Assembly: GCA_036477795.1 (NCBI GenBank)
Contig: JAZGDL010000209.1
Location: 1 to 22,505 of the forward strand
DNA: 22,505 bases
Direction: 5' to 3'
From: JAZGDL01 sp036477795
GTDB taxonomy: Bacteria > Planctomycetota > Phycisphaerae > UBA1845
A model generated the notes under the pieces. The model was not told where the DNA came from. It did not search any database and was given only the letters and a program-made list of their open reading frames with translations. Positions 21,005 through 22,505 of the stretch are shown one piece after another (position 1 is the stretch's first letter; each line of letters starts with the position of its first letter). Position numbers and translations under genes: made by a program.

Positions 21005-21640
21005 TCAGGAATCAGTCGGTTGCCTGGTGCGCTGGACCCGCTCCAGGATGGTGTCGATTACGCTTTGCCAGCATTGGCTGACATCGGCGAACTCGTACTC
21101 CAGGATGTCGGCTAATGAGACGAAGTCCTTCGACGCGACGGCCTCCTTGACTTCCTGCAGTTTGCTTTGCACCGGTCGGAGCGTTTCAACGAGGCGATCA
21201 GTTTCATCCCGGGGCGTCCCCACGACGCTGTTGAGAAGTGCCAGCGACTGCGTGATGGCCGAATTGACCTGATGCCAACAGCCGACGCATTCAGAGAGCA
21301 GACCCATGGCCTGGCCGGTCTTGCCCTCTGCGCATCGGGCGATGACCTCGATCCGCTTCTGATCGACGGTCTCCAGGGTCGTGCTGGCATCGTCCAGCGC
21401 GTCGGCTATCATACGGCGGGGATCGCCGGTTTGGACTTCGATGCGCTGGTATTGAGAAGCGGGCGCCCCGAGCACGTCATCCACGTCGGGACCGGAGACG
21501 TCGATGCCGTCGCAAACCACAGCCAGAATGGCGCGGTCGCGCCGGGCATTCTCCTTGCGGATGGAATCGAGGACCTCGTCGATGGTAGCGTCGGGGACCG
21601 GGTCGTCGGATGATTGCCGGCCGTCAATGAATAGCTGCAT
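21005..21640 (-). CDS. Helical protein of unknown function, 211 aa
   Basis: I do not recognise it. The first 60 residues form a small alpha/beta segment (MQLFIDGRQSS...ATIDEVLDSIRKENARRDRAILAVVCDGIDVSGPDVDDVL). The rest is mostly alpha-helix with a C-x2-C (LLSECVGCWHQ), low hydrophobicity, and no signal or membrane segment. 'LASRL...ETLRPVQSKLQEVKEAVASKDFVSLADILEYEFADVSQCWQSVIDTI'-like amphipathic periodicity suggests a coiled or helical-bundle region. It would be read after the PIG-L gene on the same strand, across a 125-nt gap with a hairpin. The length and lack of frameshift support a real gene. Confidence 0.6.
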   Translation of the reverse strand: MQLFIDGRQSSDDPVPDATIDEVLDSIRKENARRDRAILAVVCDGIDVSGPDVDDVLGAPASQYQRIEVQTGDPRRMIADALDDASTTLETVDQKRIEVIARCAEGKTGQAMGLLSECVGCWHQVNSAITQSLALLNSVVGTPRDETDRLVETLRPVQSKLQEVKEAVASKDFVSLADILEYEFADVSQCWQSVIDTILERVQRTRQPTDS

Positions 21641-21712
21641 GTTGTGAGCCCTTGTATCCGGTGTAACCTTGGGTGGCGTGCCGCACTGATGTTATCGGCA
21701 GGGGCAGGTGCT

Positions 21713-21736
21713 GGTGCGAGAATCCTTTCTCGCACC
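21713..21736. repeat. Palindrome between the PIG-L and helical-protein genes
   Basis: GGTGCGAGAA (21713-21722) and TTCTCGCACC (21727-21736) are perfect 10-bp arms with a 4-nt loop. No T-run follows on the minus strand. It may be a terminator-like hairpin or another dispersed palindrome. Confidence 0.75.
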
Positions 21737-21765
21737 CGTATGTGGCATTGGGGGTGAACCTTCAT

Positions 21766-22505
21766 TCAGGGGGAAGCCGGGGGCGATTGGGGGTCGAATG
21801 GCGGTGGAACGGCCCAATCCCCCAGCATGGCGACCATGTCGGTGATGCCGGGTGGGCGGGGGAGGGCGTAGGTTTCTCCGAAGCCGAAGCCGGCGCTCAT
21901 TCCCTCGGAGGCGGCTCCCGCTCGAACATATTGCAGTACACGCTCGGCCCGCTCGCCTTCGAATTGTGATTTGTAGCAGCCTACAGCCCGGAGCTTCCGA
22001 TCGATGGTCTGGGTGATATCGACCACGAACTGGGAGTGGAAGTGGGCGACTTCGGCCCCCAGGCGGCTGGGGCGATAGACCAGGTGGTCAATGCGGTGCG
22101 GTTCGGTGCCGTCGAAGCGGTCGTCCCACTTGGTGAGCTGGGAATAGAAGCGTGCGGCCTCGGTGATGAGTTGGGCTTGGTAGTGATCGGGCGAGGCGGC
22201 GGGCGTGCGCCCGTACATGCCGACCAGGATCTTGGGTTTGTGCCGGCGGAGGACGGTGGCTACTTTGTATCGGGCTTGGGGGCAGTCCATGAGCTCGCGG
22301 TTGGGCAGATCGAGAGTCTGGCAGTGGGCGGCGCCCAGGATTTCGGCGGCGGCTGCGGATTCTTGGGCGCGGGTCTCAGGGTTTCCGCGCGGCGTGGGCT
22401 CGCCGTTGGTCATGTGCAGCATGCCGACGCGGTAGCCCTGGTCGCCGAGCTTGGCGATGGTGCCGCCCATAATGATCTCCAGGTCGTCGGGATGGGGGGC
22501 GGTGA
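21766..22505 (-). CDS. PIG-L (LmbE)-family N-acetyl-sugar deacetylase, N-terminus beyond the window
   Basis: These zinc enzymes remove N-acetyl groups from sugars, for example in bacillithiol or glycan synthesis. The true start is outside the window: reading upstream of the first ATG (22470) the frame continues TAPHPDDLEIIMGGTIAKL, giving the zinc-binding H-P-D-D motif. Downstream are 'MLHMTNGEPTPRGNPETRAQESAAAAEILGA' and 'SPDHYQAQLITEAARFYSQL' (third zinc ligand region), then 'IDRKLRAVGCYKSQF', all as in the family. The similarity to BshB1-type deacetylases is general; I cannot fix the substrate. About 245 codons are present, so only a few N-terminal residues are missing. It is followed on the same strand by the unknown helical gene. 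Confidence 0.92.
   Translation of the reverse strand, partial: TAPHPDDLEIIMGGTIAKLGDQGYRVGMLHMTNGEPTPRGNPETRAQESAAAAEILGAAHCQTLDLPNRELMDCPQARYKVATVLRRHKPKILVGMYGRTPAASPDHYQAQLITEAARFYSQLTKWDDRFDGTEPHRIDHLVYRPSRLGAEVAHFHSQFVVDITQTIDRKLRAVGCYKSQFEGERAERVLQYVRAGAASEGMSAGFGFGETYALPRPPGITDMVAMLGDWAVPPPFDPQSPPASP

Overview
The window is GC-rich, densely coded bacterial chromosome. It has no rRNA, tRNA, CRISPR array or phage structural gene that I can see. The gene content fits a planctomycete-type (PVC) bacterium, possibly Phycisphaerae: LptB of the outer-membrane lipopolysaccharide pathway, a secretin N-domain-like secreted protein with a Gly/Gln-rich linker, a DUF1570-type gluzincin lipoprotein, and many intergenic palindromes and degenerate heptamer arrays. 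This assignment is inference from protein style, because no marker gene settles it.

Layout. 1-2045: the end of an ECF sigma factor gene, its anti-sigma partner, and a secreted STN-like protein. 2133-3350: a UPF0235/YggU protein and, divergently, proC. 3369-5795 (minus): a large CgeB-like glycosyltransferase. 6040-6858: a GNAT acetyltransferase. 7116-8102 (minus): a DUF1570 lipoprotein. 8250-9795: thioredoxin reductase and a two-CBS-domain protein. 10032-10457 (minus): a small basic protein of unknown function. 10627-14693: an MFS-acyltransferase fusion translationally coupled to a Ski2-like helicase. 14911-17053: a DegT-family aminotransferase and a secreted PDZ protein. 17159-18035: an IS66 TnpA-like fragment followed by a DUF4258/DUF2283 pair. 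18499-19266: lptB. 19258-19926 (minus): a tail-anchored protein. 20162-20893: rsmE. 21005-22505 (minus): an unknown helical protein and a PIG-L deacetylase cut by the window end.

Most genes are housekeeping or envelope functions in short transcription units. No complete new defence or biosynthetic system is evident. The most unusual signal is in the DNA between and inside genes. At least six loci carry arrays of degenerate tandem repeats with a 7-bp period, several of them ending in an inverted copy of their own unit. One array is translated in frame as the N-terminus of the PDZ protein, and another carries a good promoter for the DUF1570 gene. In addition there are REP/BIME-like palindromes on both sides of rsmE, and single or double copies of other palindromes. 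Several genes also have a -10 hexamer only 6-9 nt before the ATG, which suggests leaderless mRNAs.
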